This document shows, in pieces, positions 43,314-53,755 of a stretch of 54,810 nucleotides of DNA. Made by a program: the position numbers and the translations under genes. This stretch comes from Gammaproteobacteria bacterium. GTDB lineage: Bacteria > Pseudomonadota > Gammaproteobacteria > Thiohalomonadales > Thiohalomonadaceae. Under the pieces are notes generated by a model that saw nothing but the letters and a program-made list of their open reading frames with translations, had not been told where the DNA came from and ran no database searches. The stretch's first letter is position 1; every line of letters starts with the position of its first letter. The stretch covers positions 1 to 54,810 of the forward strand of contig JADGBN010000005.1 of assembly GCA_015231435.1 (NCBI GenBank). The letters are read 5' to 3'.

Positions 43314-44473
43314 CTTGATGGCTCCTGTAGTAAGCGCTCTGTCTCGCGGCTATCAAGCCAGAACTGCTGTAAATCCTGCGGTTGCGGTGACTGCTTATAG
43401 GCAATGGCGAAGTGACGAATACGTGACAGCAGGGTCGTCGCCTGCTGCGATGAGAGGGTAATGCCGAGTCGCGCATAGTGATCGATGACTGCATGGCTGC
43501 CCGAGTGTTTGCCCAGTACCATGGCGTGTTCCCGTCCCAGTTCGGCAGGATCAATCCCCTGATAGTTGAGACGATCCTTCAGCAGACCATCGACATGAAT
43601 ACCCGCTTCGTGAGTAAACACACCACTGCCGACAAGACTCTTCTGCCAGCTGATGCTGCGACCCGAGGCGCGTTCAACAAGTTGTGACACCTCGCTGTAG
43701 TTATTCATCGCAATCTGATAGCCCTGACGATGAAAGCGACGTAGTCCCATCACCACCTCCTCAAGGGGGGCGTTGCCTGCCCGCTCACCAAGACCGTGAA
43801 CCGTGGTATTGACATGGGTCGCGCCGCCGCGAATCGCTGCCAAGGTGTTGGCGGTGGCGAGACCGAGATCATCATGGGCGTGCATCTCCAGTTCAAGATC
43901 TGAACGCGCGCGCAGCTGGGTAAAATTTTCGTAAACCGCAAAAGGTTCCATAATGCCGACCGTATCGGCATAGCGAAAACGGTGGGCGCCATGTTGCTGT
44001 GCCACCTCAATCACTTTCCAGAGGAAGTCGTTGTCGGCGCGGGAGGCATCCTCTCCACCGACACAGATCTGCAATCCAGAATCTGCGGCAGCATCAAGGC
44101 AGTCGGCAATTTGCCGCAGTACCCAGGCGCGGCTTTTGCCAAGTTTATGATGAATCTGCTGATCTGAAACGGGAATGGAGAGATCCATCCGTTGCACCCC
44201 GAGGTTGTGACAAAGGGCGATCTCGTCGCGGCGCATGCGGCACCAGACCATCAGCTCGGCACTCAGCTGTTGTGCGGCGACGGCGCTAATGGCGGCGCAC
44301 TCCTCCTCACCCATCGCGGGAATACCGACCTCAAGTTCGGGTACGCCAAGTTTTGCCAAAGCGGTGGCGATGGCGATCTTCTCCTCAGCCGAGAAGGCAA
44401 CGCCTGCCGACTGCTCGCCATCGCGCAGCGTGGTGTCGTTAATGGTGATGCTGTGTTGTGGGTAGTTAGGCAT
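43310..44473 (-). CDS. nifV: Homocitrate synthase
   Basis: The ~387-residue enzyme condenses acetyl-CoA and 2-oxoglutarate to homocitrate, the organic part of FeMo-co. It shows the [15 protein letters not shown] metal/active-site motif, the [20 protein letters not shown] segment with metal-binding His residues, and the [22 protein letters not shown] motif. ATG 44473 lies within the nifS stop region (8-base overlap) and matches the family start; the open frame extends further upstream in the wrong context. Confidence 0.95.
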   Translation of the reverse strand: MPNYPQHSITINDTTLRDGEQSAGVAFSAEEKIAIATALAKLGVPELEVGIPAMGEEECAAISAVAAQQLSAELMVWCRMRRDEIALCHNLGVQRMDLSIPVSDQQIHHKLGKSRAWVLRQIADCLDAAADSGLQICVGGEDASRADNDFLWKVIEVAQQHGAHRFRYADTVGIMEPFAVYENFTQLRARSDLELEMHAHDDLGLATANTLAAIRGGATHVNTTVHGLGERAGNAPLEEVVMGLRRFHRQGYQIAMNNYSEVSQLVERASGRSISWQKSLVGSGVFTHEAGIHVDGLLKDRLNYQGIDPAELGREHAMVLGKHSGSHAVIDHYARLGITLSSQQATTLLSRIRHFAIAYKQSPQPQDLQQFWLDSRETERLLQEPSR

Positions 44474-45674
44474 AATTGGGGGTAAAGAGATCTTGTGGGT
44501 TGCTGACCGGCCCATCACCGCGCCAGTAGGGCGAGAGTTTGCGAAGCTGTGCAACAATTGGGGGAAGTGACTCAATCACATAGTCAATTTCGGCTTCGCT
44601 GTTATAGCGCGATAGCGACAGGCGCAGTGAGCCGTGGGCAGCGGTGAAGGGGATATCCATCGCCCGCATCACATGGGAGGGCTCAAGGGAGCCACTGCTA
44701 CAGGCGGAACCGGTGGAGGCGGCGATACCCAGGCGATTCAGCAGCAGCAGAATCGCTTCGCCTTCAATATATTCAAAGGCGATATTGCAGGTGTTGGGCA
44801 GACGGTTACCGGGGTCGCCGGTGACAAAACAGTGGCTGATTTGTGCTAACAGACCGCGCTCAAGGCGATCCCGCAGCGCCCGAACCTCGGTCTTCTCCTG
44901 CTCCAGTGTTTGCATCGCAAGTTCGCACGCCTTGCCAAGGGCGACTATTCCGGCGCTGTTTTCGGTTCCTGCACGACGCCCGCGCTCCTGATGCCCACCC
45001 CGCAGTAGTGGGCGAAAGCGTACACCACGGCGCAGATAGAGCACCCCAACCCCTTTGGGTGCGTGGAGTTTGTGACCCGAGAGGGAGAGCATATCAATAC
45101 GGCTCTCTTTTAGGTTAATCGGGAGTTTGCCGACCGCCTGCACCGCATCGGTATGGAAAAGCACCCCCGCCGCGTGGGCAAGCTCCGCCATCTCCTGTAC
45201 GGGAAAGAGGGTGCCGGTCTCATTGTTCGCCCACATAACAGAGACGATAGCGACCTTATCGGAGAGCAGGTTGTAGTAACTCCCCATATCGATGCGCCCC
45301 TTTTTATCCACCTTAAGGTAGTGAACAGTGTAGCCCTCCTCCTCAAGCTGTTTGCAGAGGTTAAGAATGGCGGGGTGTTCAACCACCGTGGTAATAATCT
45401 CCTTGCGCTCTGGTTGTACCCGCAGCGCCGAGAGAATGGCGGTGGTATCGGATTCAGTACCGCAGGAGGTAAAGATAATCTCTGAATCGTGTTCGGCACC
45501 CAGCAGTGCTTGCACCTGACGGCGTGCCTCAGTAAGCGCGCGCCCCACCTTGTCACCAAACTGATGCATCGATGAGGGGTTGCCAAACTGTTCGGAAAAG
45601 TAGGGCAGCATAGCGCTGACCACTTCGGGTGCCACCATGGTGGTGGCGTTGTTATCAAGATAGATACCGTTCAT
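44466..45674 (-). CDS. nifS: Cysteine desulfurase NifS
   Basis: The ~402-residue PLP enzyme provides sulfur for nitrogenase Fe-S clusters. It starts IYLDNNATT, has the PLP Lys in [12 protein letters not shown], and the persulfide Cys in [16 protein letters not shown]. The ATG 45674 overlaps the nifU stop (ATGA). It is paired with NifU as the nif-specific Fe-S assembly system. Confidence 0.96.
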   Translation of the reverse strand: MNGIYLDNNATTMVAPEVVSAMLPYFSEQFGNPSSMHQFGDKVGRALTEARRQVQALLGAEHDSEIIFTSCGTESDTTAILSALRVQPERKEIITTVVEHPAILNLCKQLEEEGYTVHYLKVDKKGRIDMGSYYNLLSDKVAIVSVMWANNETGTLFPVQEMAELAHAAGVLFHTDAVQAVGKLPINLKESRIDMLSLSGHKLHAPKGVGVLYLRRGVRFRPLLRGGHQERGRRAGTENSAGIVALGKACELAMQTLEQEKTEVRALRDRLERGLLAQISHCFVTGDPGNRLPNTCNIAFEYIEGEAILLLLNRLGIAASTGSACSSGSLEPSHVMRAMDIPFTAAHGSLRLSLSRYNSEAEIDYVIESLPPIVAQLRKLSPYWRGDGPVSNPQDLFTPNYA

Positions 45675-46570
45675 GCTGATGCTGCCGTGGTTAATTTGCG
45701 TCTGCTTAACTCGCTGTCGGGAAGGACCAAAATAAATTCGCCTAACCCCTCCGCTAAGTGTTGTTGAATACCGCTTAAGGTGGCACCGGCCATCTGACAA
45801 CCGGCGCAGGCACCGATCATTTTGACGTAGATGTTGCGACCATCGACTTCGACGAGTTCAACATCACCGTGATCCCGCCGTAGATTTGGGCGAATCGCCT
45901 CCAGCAGTGTTTCAATGCGACGAATACGCTGCAGGTTGGTCAGTCCGGAGGAGGGTTTTTGCCGCTCACCGGCCACCGCGTTGGGATCAAACTTCTCGCC
46001 ACGTTCGTTGAGTACACGGTTTAAAATCGCCTCAATTCCTTCATGACAGCTACTGCATCCGGCACCTGCTTTGGTGTAGTTGCTCACCTCCTCAACGGTA
46101 TGAAGGGAGTTGGCGCGAATCGTCTCTTCAATAAGCACCGCATCTACGGCAAAACATTTGCAGACCAGCGCCCCCTCCTGATGGTCATCCTGCCAGATTT
46201 CACCGCGATAGTTGGCCACCGCCGCTTGCAGCGCTTCACGTCCCATGACCGAACAGTGCATCTTCTCTGCAGGCAGGCCATCGAGGTAGTCGGCGATATC
46301 TTGATTGCTGACTAAAAGCGCCTGATCCAGCGTCATCCCTTTAATAATCTCGGTGAGTGCCGAGCTGGAGGCGATGGCCGAACCACAACCAAAGGTCTGA
46401 AACCCTGCCTCAAGAATGGTCTCGCTGTCGGGGTCCACCTTAAGGGTGAGGCGCAGTGCATCACCACAGGAGAGCGAACCGACATCCCCTGTGGCGTTGG
46501 CATTCTCCACTGCCCCCGCATTGCGCGGGGCAAAGAAGTGATCTTTCACCTTTTCTGAATAGTCCCACAT
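45671..46570 (-). CDS. nifU: NifU iron-sulfur scaffold
   Basis: The 299-residue modular scaffold has an N-terminal IscU-like domain ([25 protein letters not shown]: three conserved Cys), a central [2Fe-2S] domain (CKCF...AGCSSCHEG), and a C-terminal Nfu domain with CAGC ([13 protein letters not shown]). Complete three-domain NifU is typical of diazotrophs. It is coupled to nifS and follows fdxB by 32 bases. Confidence 0.96.
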   Translation of the reverse strand: MWDYSEKVKDHFFAPRNAGAVENANATGDVGSLSCGDALRLTLKVDPDSETILEAGFQTFGCGSAIASSSALTEIIKGMTLDQALLVSNQDIADYLDGLPAEKMHCSVMGREALQAAVANYRGEIWQDDHQEGALVCKCFAVDAVLIEETIRANSLHTVEEVSNYTKAGAGCSSCHEGIEAILNRVLNERGEKFDPNAVAGERQKPSSGLTNLQRIRRIETLLEAIRPNLRRDHGDVELVEVDGRNIYVKMIGACAGCQMAGATLSGIQQHLAEGLGEFILVLPDSELSRRKLTTAASA

Positions 46571-46602
46571 CGTTTCTCTCTCCTGATATTGGGTGGCTGC
46601 CG

Positions 46603-46938
46603 TTAGGCAGTAAGGGGCTGGTGGCTAAAGCAGTTTTTCGGACAGATGCGCGAACACGCTTCACAACCGATGCAGTCAAGGGGATTTTTAAGGGACATCA
46701 CCATCGCGGTATCGTCGGCAAAGCCGTCATCATCATCATCGCTATAGGGATCATCATCACCATCGTCATCACTATTTAAGCTGCCAAGGCTCCCTTCGCG
46801 TTCGATAAGTTCAAAGACATCGCGCGGGCAGACCTTAAAGCAGCGGCCGCAGCCAATGCAGTTAATCTGTCGCAGTTCGCTGACAAATTGCGGGGTGTAG
46901 GGGGTGCCGCCACGGGTAATTGCAGTGATAAAACTCAT
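46603..46938 (-). CDS. fdxB: nif-specific ferredoxin III (2[4Fe-4S])
   Basis: The ~111-residue ferredoxin carries two 4Fe-4S motifs, [12 protein letters not shown] and [12 protein letters not shown], and starts with the [17 protein letters not shown] signature of nif-associated FdxB. Between the clusters is a strongly acidic linker ([16 protein letters not shown]) longer than in most members. It probably donates electrons to FeMo-co biosynthesis. ATG 46938 has GGAG six bases upstream; the ATG at 46941 is one codon earlier. Confidence 0.93.
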   Translation of the reverse strand: MSFITAITRGGTPYTPQFVSELRQINCIGCGRCFKVCPRDVFELIEREGSLGSLNSDDDGDDDPYSDDDDDGFADDTAMVMSLKNPLDCIGCEACSRICPKNCFSHQPLTA

Positions 46939-46950
46939 CATTCTCTCCAG

Positions 46951-47172
46951 TTAATTGTTGACCTGTTGTGCCTTCTCAGCAGCAGCGAGCGCGGCTTGCG
47001 CCAAATGCCATTTTTCACAGGCGTCATAGGTCGCTGCCGCAACGCCGGGGAGTTCGGCATAACCTGCGGGAAGGCGATCCTCGACCAGATCATGAAGTTC
47101 ACCGGCCCGCTCACTGGCAATACGCTTTGCCCTCTTTACCGCTTTTTCTAAATCTTCAAGATTTTCCGTCAC
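46951..47172 (-). CDS. CCE_0567-family metalloprotein, nif-associated
   Basis: The 73-residue all-helical product (LEDLEKAVKRAKRIASERAGELHDLVEDRLPAGYAELPGVAAATYDACEKW) matches the small CCE_0567/DUF683 family found in nif clusters between nifX-associated genes and ferredoxins. Such proteins form helical dimers with a His/Cys metal site; their role is not settled. It starts at GTG 47172 with GGGAG six bases upstream. Confidence 0.85.
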   Translation of the reverse strand: MTENLEDLEKAVKRAKRIASERAGELHDLVEDRLPAGYAELPGVAAATYDACEKWHLAQAALAAAEKAQQVNN

Positions 47173-47183
47173 GACTTGCTCCC

Positions 47184-47645
47184 TTACATCCCGGCTGCTT
47201 GCGGGTGTTTGCCAATTATTTCGAGCGCCACTGAGAGCAGTTTGTCTGCCTCATCTTTCATCTTGCTTAAAGAGGCAAAGCCGAAACGGTGGACATCGCG
47301 CAGTGTTTTGTCGAGAACCACGAGTTTGCCGACGGTAATAATGACGCGTCCAAACCCCTCATGGCTCAGGTTGAGCAGCGGTACGGCCATCTGTCCGCAC
47401 TCCGCTTCAATCATTGCCGCGATGGCGTTATAAAATCCCTTGACGCGCGCTACGAGAATTTCGTCAGGATCACCAATCACCGGGATCTCACGACGTTTTT
47501 CCGGGGTGAGAATGAAGGGTTCGAGAATTGTGGCACTGCTGTCGTTGTCATAACTGCCGTAGGTATCGATAGCGCGCATCTGGCGCACCATCTGCCAGAC
47601 AAACTGGGTCTCTAAAACGGGATCTTGGGCATCAATTGCACTCAT
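47184..47645 (-). CDS. NifX-associated nitrogen fixation protein (DUF269)
   Basis: The 153-residue product contains FVWQMVRQMRAIDTYGSYDN, IPVIGDPDEILVARVKGFYNAIA and GFGRVIITVGKLVVLDKTLRDVHRFGF, which define the NifX-associated family. It is always found next to nifX in many proteobacterial diazotrophs, and an accessory role in FeMo-co handling is assumed. AGGAG precedes the ATG. Confidence 0.93.
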   Translation of the reverse strand: MSAIDAQDPVLETQFVWQMVRQMRAIDTYGSYDNDSSATILEPFILTPEKRREIPVIGDPDEILVARVKGFYNAIAAMIEAECGQMAVPLLNLSHEGFGRVIITVGKLVVLDKTLRDVHRFGFASLSKMKDEADKLLSVALEIIGKHPQAAGM

Positions 47646-47675
47646 GGAAAACTCCTGACAGGTTATCGGATGGTT

Positions 47676-48182
47676 TCATTCACTCCACCCCTGCGCTTCC
47701 ATTTGATCAAAGCGGTTGGTGGCGTGGTCTGTTGTGGTGTTATCTAGCTGGGATAGGGCGCGTTGCAGCCAGCCGCGCGGTTGTTGTAGATCGTCGTGAA
47801 GCTGCGCCAGTAACTGCTGAATATCGCTGCTGGCGGCCACTTTGACAGGTTCGATGCCGGCGTTGCGTAGCTGTCCTATCGCCGAGGCACCAACGGCCTG
47901 GGAATAGACCGCTGCACACCCCTGTAGAGCATGAATCTTTGCCTGAAGTTTATCTTCATTGCCATCCTGCTCGTATTCACTAAAGACGATGGCTTCGGCA
48001 AAGCGACTCTTCTCCGGGGTCACCGCATAGATGGCGAAAGCGGTGGCAGTGCCAAAATGCTGGTTCACCTGAAGTCGGTCACTGCTGGCAAAGGCGATTT
48101 TAAGGGCGGCTTGCATCCACTGCCTCTCCTGCGGGTTGGGTAAAAGTTGTAAATGGCGTTGAATGACGGTGCGCCTGGCCAT
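47676..48182 (-). CDS. nifX: NifX, FeMo-co precursor carrier
   Basis: The ~168-residue product contains [29 protein letters not shown], the hallmark of the NifX/NifB-C/NafY family that carries FeMo-co precursors between NifB, NifEN and the MoFe protein. A ~50-residue C-terminal tail follows the core. The start at 48182 is chosen because GAGGAG lies ~10 bases upstream and it gives a normal N-terminus; this makes an 83-base overlap with nifN. An internal ATG at 48116 would still overlap by 17 bases. Confidence 0.9.
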   Translation of the reverse strand: MARRTVIQRHLQLLPNPQERQWMQAALKIAFASSDRLQVNQHFGTATAFAIYAVTPEKSRFAEAIVFSEYEQDGNEDKLQAKIHALQGCAAVYSQAVGASAIGQLRNAGIEPVKVAASSDIQQLLAQLHDDLQQPRGWLQRALSQLDNTTTDHATNRFDQMEAQGWSE

Positions 48183-49566
48183 GGGGTGACGACTCCTCGC
48201 CCTTTTGGCTGTAGATGGAACGATAGGGAGGGATCTCGCCGCGCTCACTGGCGAGCAGCAGGTTACTGAGATCAAACAGCGTCTGGCGACCGCCACGATA
48301 ACCAATCCAGCAGCGCTGCTGGCCACCAAGGGTGTCATACTGCGGAAAACCGGCGCGCAGCAGCGGAATGCCTAGCGCTTCGGCACTGGCGACCGCGTGG
48401 GAGTTACTTATCAGCAGTTCGGCAGCGTTATCACCGGCAAGCCGTTCAAGATCTTCAAGATCACCAATTTTTATCGCCTCTACCGCGCAGCGTTCAAATA
48501 GGGGACTATTGGTTGGCGAGACCGCAGCGACAATCTCCGCCCCCGCTGCTAGCAGCTGTGCTGCCAAACCATGCAGCAGCTCCGGCTCTGCGGCGATGGC
48601 GATACGGCTCATGCCAAGGGAGAAGTGGCAGTCTAGCAGGGCATCCTGATATTGGCTGCGCTGCCGCTCTAGCCGCAGTGGCACAGGGTTTCCTGAGATT
48701 TCGCTTAAGGTCAGCAGCAGCGCATCGGTGGCGGCTAACCCCATGAGATGATCAAAACGGTAGTCGTTGACACCGGTTAGCTGTTTCAGAGCATCGCCAC
48801 AGCGCTGCATTGACGCGCCAATCACCAGCGTTGCCAGCGCATTGCCCGCCTGTTTCAGCGCCGCGACAGAGGTGCCACCACTGCTTAGCGGATTAAATTC
48901 GCTGCTATCGAGATGACCATCAAGGGAGTCGCTGATATTGGGAATAAAGAGCGGTTCCAGCGCAAAGCTGCGGATAATCTCATCCAACGCCTCGAGATCA
49001 CCGGCGGTGAAGGTGGCGCTGACCAGCACATTCACCTGCCGTGGATGAGTGCCAGGGGCAGTGCCAGCCGTTGTTGCCGCAGGTACCAGCGCCTGAATAA
49101 CCGCCTCGATGGCTCGGGCAAAACCGCTCTCCAGCGAGCCGCTATAGTCGGGGGTAGCAACGGTGACCACTGCGGTCGCGGCATACTCCGGATGATGCTG
49201 CCGAAAGAGTTGAATCGCCCGAGAGACATCACTTCCCTGCGTCTCACTCAGACCGGTGGTGGGAATACCGATAAGAGCTGGCGGCTGCTGACGGTTTTTG
49301 CTGCATATAGTAGCCAGTGCCGAGACGACACTCTCCTCGGCACCCATTACCGTGGAGATCTGATCCATAGCGGTGGTTTGCAGCGGGATCGGCTCACGAA
49401 AGTGACGCACAAAAAAGACCTTGGCAAAGGCAGTACACCCCTGCGAGCCATGAAACAGCGGGATCGCCTGCGCAAAACCGAGAAAAGCCAGCGCAGCACC
49501 GAGCCCTTGGCTCGCCTTTAGCGGTTTAACCGTTAGCGCCTTGTTGCGTTTGCTAATTTGGCTCAT
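48100..49566 (-). CDS. nifN: Nitrogenase cofactor scaffold subunit NifN
   Basis: The ~488-residue protein pairs with NifE as the scaffold on which NifB-co becomes FeMo-co. It shows [18 protein letters not shown] and [32 protein letters not shown], including the P-cluster-like Cys, then [16 protein letters not shown]. It is homologous to NifK. The start ATG 49566 overlaps the nifE stop (ATGA). Its C-terminus is longer than usual by ~30 residues, read in overlap with the nifX start. Confidence 0.95.
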   Translation of the reverse strand: MSQISKRNKALTVKPLKASQGLGAALAFLGFAQAIPLFHGSQGCTAFAKVFFVRHFREPIPLQTTAMDQISTVMGAEESVVSALATICSKNRQQPPALIGIPTTGLSETQGSDVSRAIQLFRQHHPEYAATAVVTVATPDYSGSLESGFARAIEAVIQALVPAATTAGTAPGTHPRQVNVLVSATFTAGDLEALDEIIRSFALEPLFIPNISDSLDGHLDSSEFNPLSSGGTSVAALKQAGNALATLVIGASMQRCGDALKQLTGVNDYRFDHLMGLAATDALLLTLSEISGNPVPLRLERQRSQYQDALLDCHFSLGMSRIAIAAEPELLHGLAAQLLAAGAEIVAAVSPTNSPLFERCAVEAIKIGDLEDLERLAGDNAAELLISNSHAVASAEALGIPLLRAGFPQYDTLGGQQRCWIGYRGGRQTLFDLSNLLLASERGEIPPYRSIYSQKGEESSPHGQAHRHSTPFTTFTQPAGEAVDASRP

Positions 49567-50999
49567 GGTGAGACCTCCTGTTGCCGCATCTGCAACGCCA
49601 GCGGTTGCGCCGCTTGCCACGGCGGTGGTTGGCGCACCGCAGACCAGATCGGGCTGTTAAGCGTCAGCCATAGCTGGCGTGCCAGCTCAACCATGCCGCG
49701 ATAGCCGGCATAGGCGAATTCGCGCTCTTGGTTAATATCCAAAAAGGGGATGCGCGCCTTGAGCGCGGTGTACATATTGCGCCCGCCAGCAATGAGAATA
49801 TCGACCTGATACTGGCGCACTAACTCAATCAGTGCACGGGGGTTACCATCCTCAATCATTAGCGCATCACTGCCCATTAGCTCACGAATACGCGCTTTGT
49901 CCTCTTCGGTCGATTTTTTGGTGCCGGTGGCGACCACCGTCATCCCGAGATCCTGCAATGCGGCAATAATCGACCACGACTTCACTCCGCCGGTGTAGAG
50001 CAGCACCTTGCGTCCCTGTAACTTCTCCCGCCACGGCTGCAACTGCTGAAAAATAGCTGCCTCTTCACGGGCAATTAGGGCTTCGGTGCGTTGTTGAAGA
50101 TGGTCGTCATTCAGTAACCTTGCAAACTCCCGCAGCGCCATTGAGACATCGGCAACGCCATAAAAACTCCCCTCAAACCAAGGGGTGTCGTAGGCCTCTC
50201 GCAGCTTGCGGGCGACATTAATCATCGCCTTGGAGCAGACCATCATATTGGCTTTAGAACGGTGTAGTGTCTGCACCTCATGAAAACGTGCATCACCCGA
50301 CAGGGTACAAAGTACCCGCAGACCGAGTTCATCAAGCAGCGGTAGCACATGCCACAACTCCCCGGCAATGTTGTACTCACCAATGAGGGCGATGTCGTGA
50401 ACGGTGATCCCTTCACGCTGGCAGTGCGGTGGCAGCGGATCGGGCTCGCGCCCGCCGCAGACATATTTCACCATCGTCTCACCGGCAATCCGATTACCGA
50501 GATTTTTGCTGCCATAAAAGCCGGCAGCATCCACTGGAATTACCGGTATTCCCCAGCGCTGCGCCGCCTCCTTGCAGACAGCGCCAATATCATCACCAAT
50601 CATCGCCGGAATGCAGCTGTTATAGACAAACACCGCCGCAGGTGAGTAGCTGTCGATAGCCTGTTTAATCGCATGAAAGAGACGCTTCTCACCGCGTCCC
50701 ATAATGACATCCTGCTCCGTCAGATCGGTCGTCATGCCAATGCGAAAGAGTTGTGCACCACTGGAACGGGTACCACGGTTATCCCAAGAGCTACCGGCAC
50801 AGGCGATACCGCCATGAACGATATGAGCGACATCGGCAATTGGCAGCAGCGCAATTTGCGCCCCGTCAAAGGCGCAACCCCCCGCCGTCGCCCCAGGGGT
50901 CGGCCGAGCACAGCCGGATTTCGCCTTCTGGTTATGGCTACAGGCGGGTTCATCAAGTAGGGCGGCAATCTCTTTCTGCTTCATCGTCATTACCGTCAT
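49563..50999 (-). CDS. nifE: Nitrogenase cofactor scaffold subunit NifE
   Basis: The 478-residue NifD homologue has [35 protein letters not shown] with conserved Cys, then [21 protein letters not shown], and [20 protein letters not shown]. It forms the NifEN heterotetramer with NifN. It is the first gene of the operon: a sigma-54 promoter and NifA site lie just upstream. Three ATGs (50999, 50990, 50984) are possible; the first has GAGGG close upstream. Confidence 0.96.
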   Translation of the reverse strand: MTVMTMKQKEIAALLDEPACSHNQKAKSGCARPTPGATAGGCAFDGAQIALLPIADVAHIVHGGIACAGSSWDNRGTRSSGAQLFRIGMTTDLTEQDVIMGRGEKRLFHAIKQAIDSYSPAAVFVYNSCIPAMIGDDIGAVCKEAAQRWGIPVIPVDAAGFYGSKNLGNRIAGETMVKYVCGGREPDPLPPHCQREGITVHDIALIGEYNIAGELWHVLPLLDELGLRVLCTLSGDARFHEVQTLHRSKANMMVCSKAMINVARKLREAYDTPWFEGSFYGVADVSMALREFARLLNDDHLQQRTEALIAREEAAIFQQLQPWREKLQGRKVLLYTGGVKSWSIIAALQDLGMTVVATGTKKSTEEDKARIRELMGSDALMIEDGNPRALIELVRQYQVDILIAGGRNMYTALKARIPFLDINQEREFAYAGYRGMVELARQLWLTLNSPIWSAVRQPPPWQAAQPLALQMRQQEVSP

Positions 51000-51030
51000 C
51001 GCACCCTCTGAAAAAAGTATAACTCTACGA

Positions 51031-51047
51031 TAGCAAAGCTTGTGCCA
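51031..51047 (-). promoter_or_regulatory. Sigma-54 (RpoN) promoter of the nif operon
   Basis: Read on the minus strand, TGGCAC-AAGCT-TTGCTA matches the -24/-12 consensus TGGCAC-N5-TTGC exactly. The predicted start is near 51022, about 23 bases before the first nifE ATG. Confidence 0.9.
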
Positions 51048-51091
51048 TTAGGTAACTACATGAAACTGAATGATTTATTGATGTATCGCTT

Positions 51092-51107
51092 TGTCGCAAA
51101 GCCGACA
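51092..51107. promoter_or_regulatory. NifA upstream activator sequence
   Basis: TGT-N10-ACA (51092-51107) is an exact NifA-binding consensus. Its centre lies about 78 bases upstream of the predicted sigma-54 start, within the usual range. The site is symmetric and also lies 91-106 bases upstream of the divergent cas3 ATG. Confidence 0.8.
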
Positions 51108-51197
51108 AAAGCAACAAACAGCAGGCAAGGCAGTAGCTTGCCGATGTTGCTGTCGTAGAATAGAGGCTGGAAAACCAACAGCGGAGAAACGTAAGAG

Positions 51198-53477
51198 ATG
51201 GCTATCGCTCATATCTGCCGTGATGATTCAGGGCAATTTAGAAAACCGCACTCAATTGAAGGGCATCTAAGCGAAACTGCAAAGTTAGCAGCGATAGCAG
51301 CAAGAGATTTTCAGTCTGAATCATGGGTAGAACTGGCTGGTCGCTGGCACGATTTGGGCAAATATCGGCGGCGGTTTCAGGACTATATTCGTTTAGAAAC
51401 TGGCTATGAAGCAGAAAATGCCCACATTGAGAATGGTCAACGCGCTCCCCACTCTACCGCCGGTGCGATCCATGCCATTGAGCAATTGGGGGCAACGGGT
51501 CAAGGTCATCTGCTTGCTTATCTGATTGCCGGTCATCATGCTGGACTGCCCGATTGGGATGGTGATGGTCGAGCCAGCCTCAGCTATCGCCTTAAAGAGA
51601 GTCGGTCAGAGTATGAGGAGGCGTTGCAGGGGCAGATACCAACCAACATTTTGGCAGGAACCGTACCGCAACTACCACACTTTAATAATCGTTCCCCAAC
51701 CGCCTTATCGCTCTGGATGCGGCTGCTTTTTTCGGCACTAGTGGATGCCGATTTTCTTGATACCGAACGCTACATGGCACCCGATCAAGCGGCTAAGCGC
51801 GAGCAGTGGCCAACATTGGTGCAGTTAAGTGAACGCTTTGAGGTGTCGATTACGGGTTTACAACAGCGGGCACAGAGCGAAAAATCTCCCCTTGCTAAGA
51901 TTCGCCATGCGATCTATCAACAGACGCTTGAGGCGGCACAATGGCAGTCGGGGCTATTCAGCCTGACCGTCCCGACTGGTGGTGGAAAAACCCTCGCCAG
52001 TCTCGCCTTTGCCCTGCAACACGCTAAAAAATACCAGAAGCGGCGGATTATCTATGCGATCCCCTACACCTCGATTATTGAGCAAAACGCTGCCGTTTTT
52101 CGCCAGTTTCTTGGTGAGGATGCGGTGTTGGAACACCACAGCACCCTCGATCGTCCCCCGAATGAAGAGAGCGGTCGCAGCCGACTATCGGCCGAAAATT
52201 GGGATGCGCCGTTGATCGTCACCACTAATGTGCAGTTGTTTGAATCGCTGCACGCCAGCCGTACCAGCCGCTGCCGCAAGCTGCATAATTTGGTCAATAG
52301 CGTGATTATTCTCGATGAGGCACAGCAACTACCGCGCGATTTTCATGCGCCAATCACCGCGGTGATGCAGCAACTGGCTGATGATTATGGGGTGAGTTGG
52401 CTGCTCTGTACCGCTACTCAACCAGAGCTGAGTCAACAGAAAAATCCGTTTGGGCAGATAATAATGGAGGGGTTGGGTGATGTTCGCGAAATTATCACCA
52501 ATCCCGCTGATCTCGCGAGTCAACTACAACGCGTGACGCTGACCATGCCGGACAAGCGTATGTCTCGCCCATCTGACTGGCGGGTGATTGCCGAACAATT
52601 GGCTGAAGAGTCGGTCGTCCTAGCGATCGTCAATAGCCGCAAAGATGCTCGCACTCTATTCGAACTGCTCCCCGAGGAGGGGCAGCGTTTTCACCTCTCG
52701 GCGCAGATGTGTGCCGAACATCGCAGCCGGGTATTAGCTGAGATCAAAAGCGCACTGTTGAGTTGGCGTGAGGGTGATGCGCCGTTACGGGTGGTGACCA
52801 CCCAGCTTATAGAGGCCGGTGTTGATATTGATTTTCCTGTTGTTTACCGTGCTATGGCCGGATTGGACTCGATAGCGCAGGCGGCGGGGCGCTGTAATCG
52901 GGAAAATCGCCTGCTGCAACCGGGCAGGGTTGTGGTGTTTTTGCCACCAAAAGCAGCCTCAGGCGGTTTTTTGCGTCAAGGTGAAGATACGACAAAAGAG
53001 CTGCTCCATGCAGGTAAACTGGAACAGCCGCTGGCGCCGCTGGCGTTTCGCGCCTATTTTGATCAACTAAATGCGAGAGGGGATCGGGATAAACAGAAGA
53101 TTGGCAAACTGCTCACCCCACAAACCACTCACGATGCCCCCCTTTCCATCGCCTTTCGCACCGCAGAACGCCAGTTTCGTCTGATCGATAACGAAGGCGT
53201 TGCGGTCATCGTTCCTTATCGATCGGAAGAGGGTAAAGAGTCCCCCATATACGCTTGGTTAGCACAACTGGAGCAAGATAGCAGCCAGAAATGGATCTAC
53301 CGTAAACTACAACGCTATAGCGTGACTCTGCCAGAAAAATGGGCCATACGGTTGCTGGCCGACAGTGCGATAGAGATCCGTGCTGGACAGCGGCTATTAC
53401 TGGAGTCCTACTATGATGCTAAATGGGGGGTTAATCTTGGTGATCTGTTACTATCTGCAAAAGCGTCTATTTTGTAG
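51198..53477 (+). CDS. cas3: CRISPR-associated helicase/nuclease Cas3 (type I-C)
   Basis: The 759-residue product fuses an N-terminal HD nuclease domain (His23 in EGHLSETAKLA, HD at 51-52 in GRWHDLGKYRRRF, later H in AGHHAGLPDWDGDG) to an SF2 helicase (Walker A VPTGGGKTLAS with Lys264; DEAQ at ~373; late motif IEAGVDIDFPVVYRAMAGLDSIAQAAGRCNRE). Cas3 unwinds and degrades DNA after Cascade binding. Type I-C is inferred from the following Cas5d. It is divergent from nifE. A toxin-antitoxin pair separates it from cas5. Confidence 0.93.
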   Translation: MAIAHICRDDSGQFRKPHSIEGHLSETAKLAAIAARDFQSESWVELAGRWHDLGKYRRRFQDYIRLETGYEAENAHIENGQRAPHSTAGAIHAIEQLGATGQGHLLAYLIAGHHAGLPDWDGDGRASLSYRLKESRSEYEEALQGQIPTNILAGTVPQLPHFNNRSPTALSLWMRLLFSALVDADFLDTERYMAPDQAAKREQWPTLVQLSERFEVSITGLQQRAQSEKSPLAKIRHAIYQQTLEAAQWQSGLFSLTVPTGGGKTLASLAFALQHAKKYQKRRIIYAIPYTSIIEQNAAVFRQFLGEDAVLEHHSTLDRPPNEESGRSRLSAENWDAPLIVTTNVQLFESLHASRTSRCRKLHNLVNSVIILDEAQQLPRDFHAPITAVMQQLADDYGVSWLLCTATQPELSQQKNPFGQIIMEGLGDVREIITNPADLASQLQRVTLTMPDKRMSRPSDWRVIAEQLAEESVVLAIVNSRKDARTLFELLPEEGQRFHLSAQMCAEHRSRVLAEIKSALLSWREGDAPLRVVTTQLIEAGVDIDFPVVYRAMAGLDSIAQAAGRCNRENRLLQPGRVVVFLPPKAASGGFLRQGEDTTKELLHAGKLEQPLAPLAFRAYFDQLNARGDRDKQKIGKLLTPQTTHDAPLSIAFRTAERQFRLIDNEGVAVIVPYRSEEGKESPIYAWLAQLEQDSSQKWIYRKLQRYSVTLPEKWAIRLLADSAIEIRAGQRLLLESYYDAKWGVNLGDLLLSAKASIL

Positions 53478-53497
53478 TTTATTAGGAGGGTTTATTT

Positions 53498-53755
53498 ATG
53501 CAGGCCATAGAAATAGAGATCGATATTGGGCAGGGTGGCGAGCTTAAGCAAATTAAGTTGCCAACCAGTTTTCGCCAGTGGTACGGCAATCACGCAAAAG
53601 TAATGTTGATATTTCCAGATCTCTCACAGCGTAGCCAAACCACCGAGCAGCGCTGGCGTGAACTGTTACAACAGACACAGCAGTTGCCGCAAACAGAGCA
53701 GATATCTCTGGAGGAGATTAATGCTGAAGTTACCGCGTATCGTCAATCTCAATGA
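53498..53755 (+). CDS. Putative antitoxin partner of the PIN toxin
   Basis: The 85-residue product is small and mostly hydrophilic, with an N-terminal beta-rich region (QAIEIEIDIGQGGELKQIKLPTSFRQWYG, VMLIF) and a helical C-terminus (TEQRWRELLQQTQQLPQTEQISLEEINAEVTAYRQ). It is not securely assigned to a named family, but resembles small antitoxins encoded before PIN toxins. It overlaps the toxin gene by four bases (ATGA) and starts 21 bases after cas3, with TAGGAGG upstream. Confidence 0.65.
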   Translation: MQAIEIEIDIGQGGELKQIKLPTSFRQWYGNHAKVMLIFPDLSQRSQTTEQRWRELLQQTQQLPQTEQISLEEINAEVTAYRQSQ

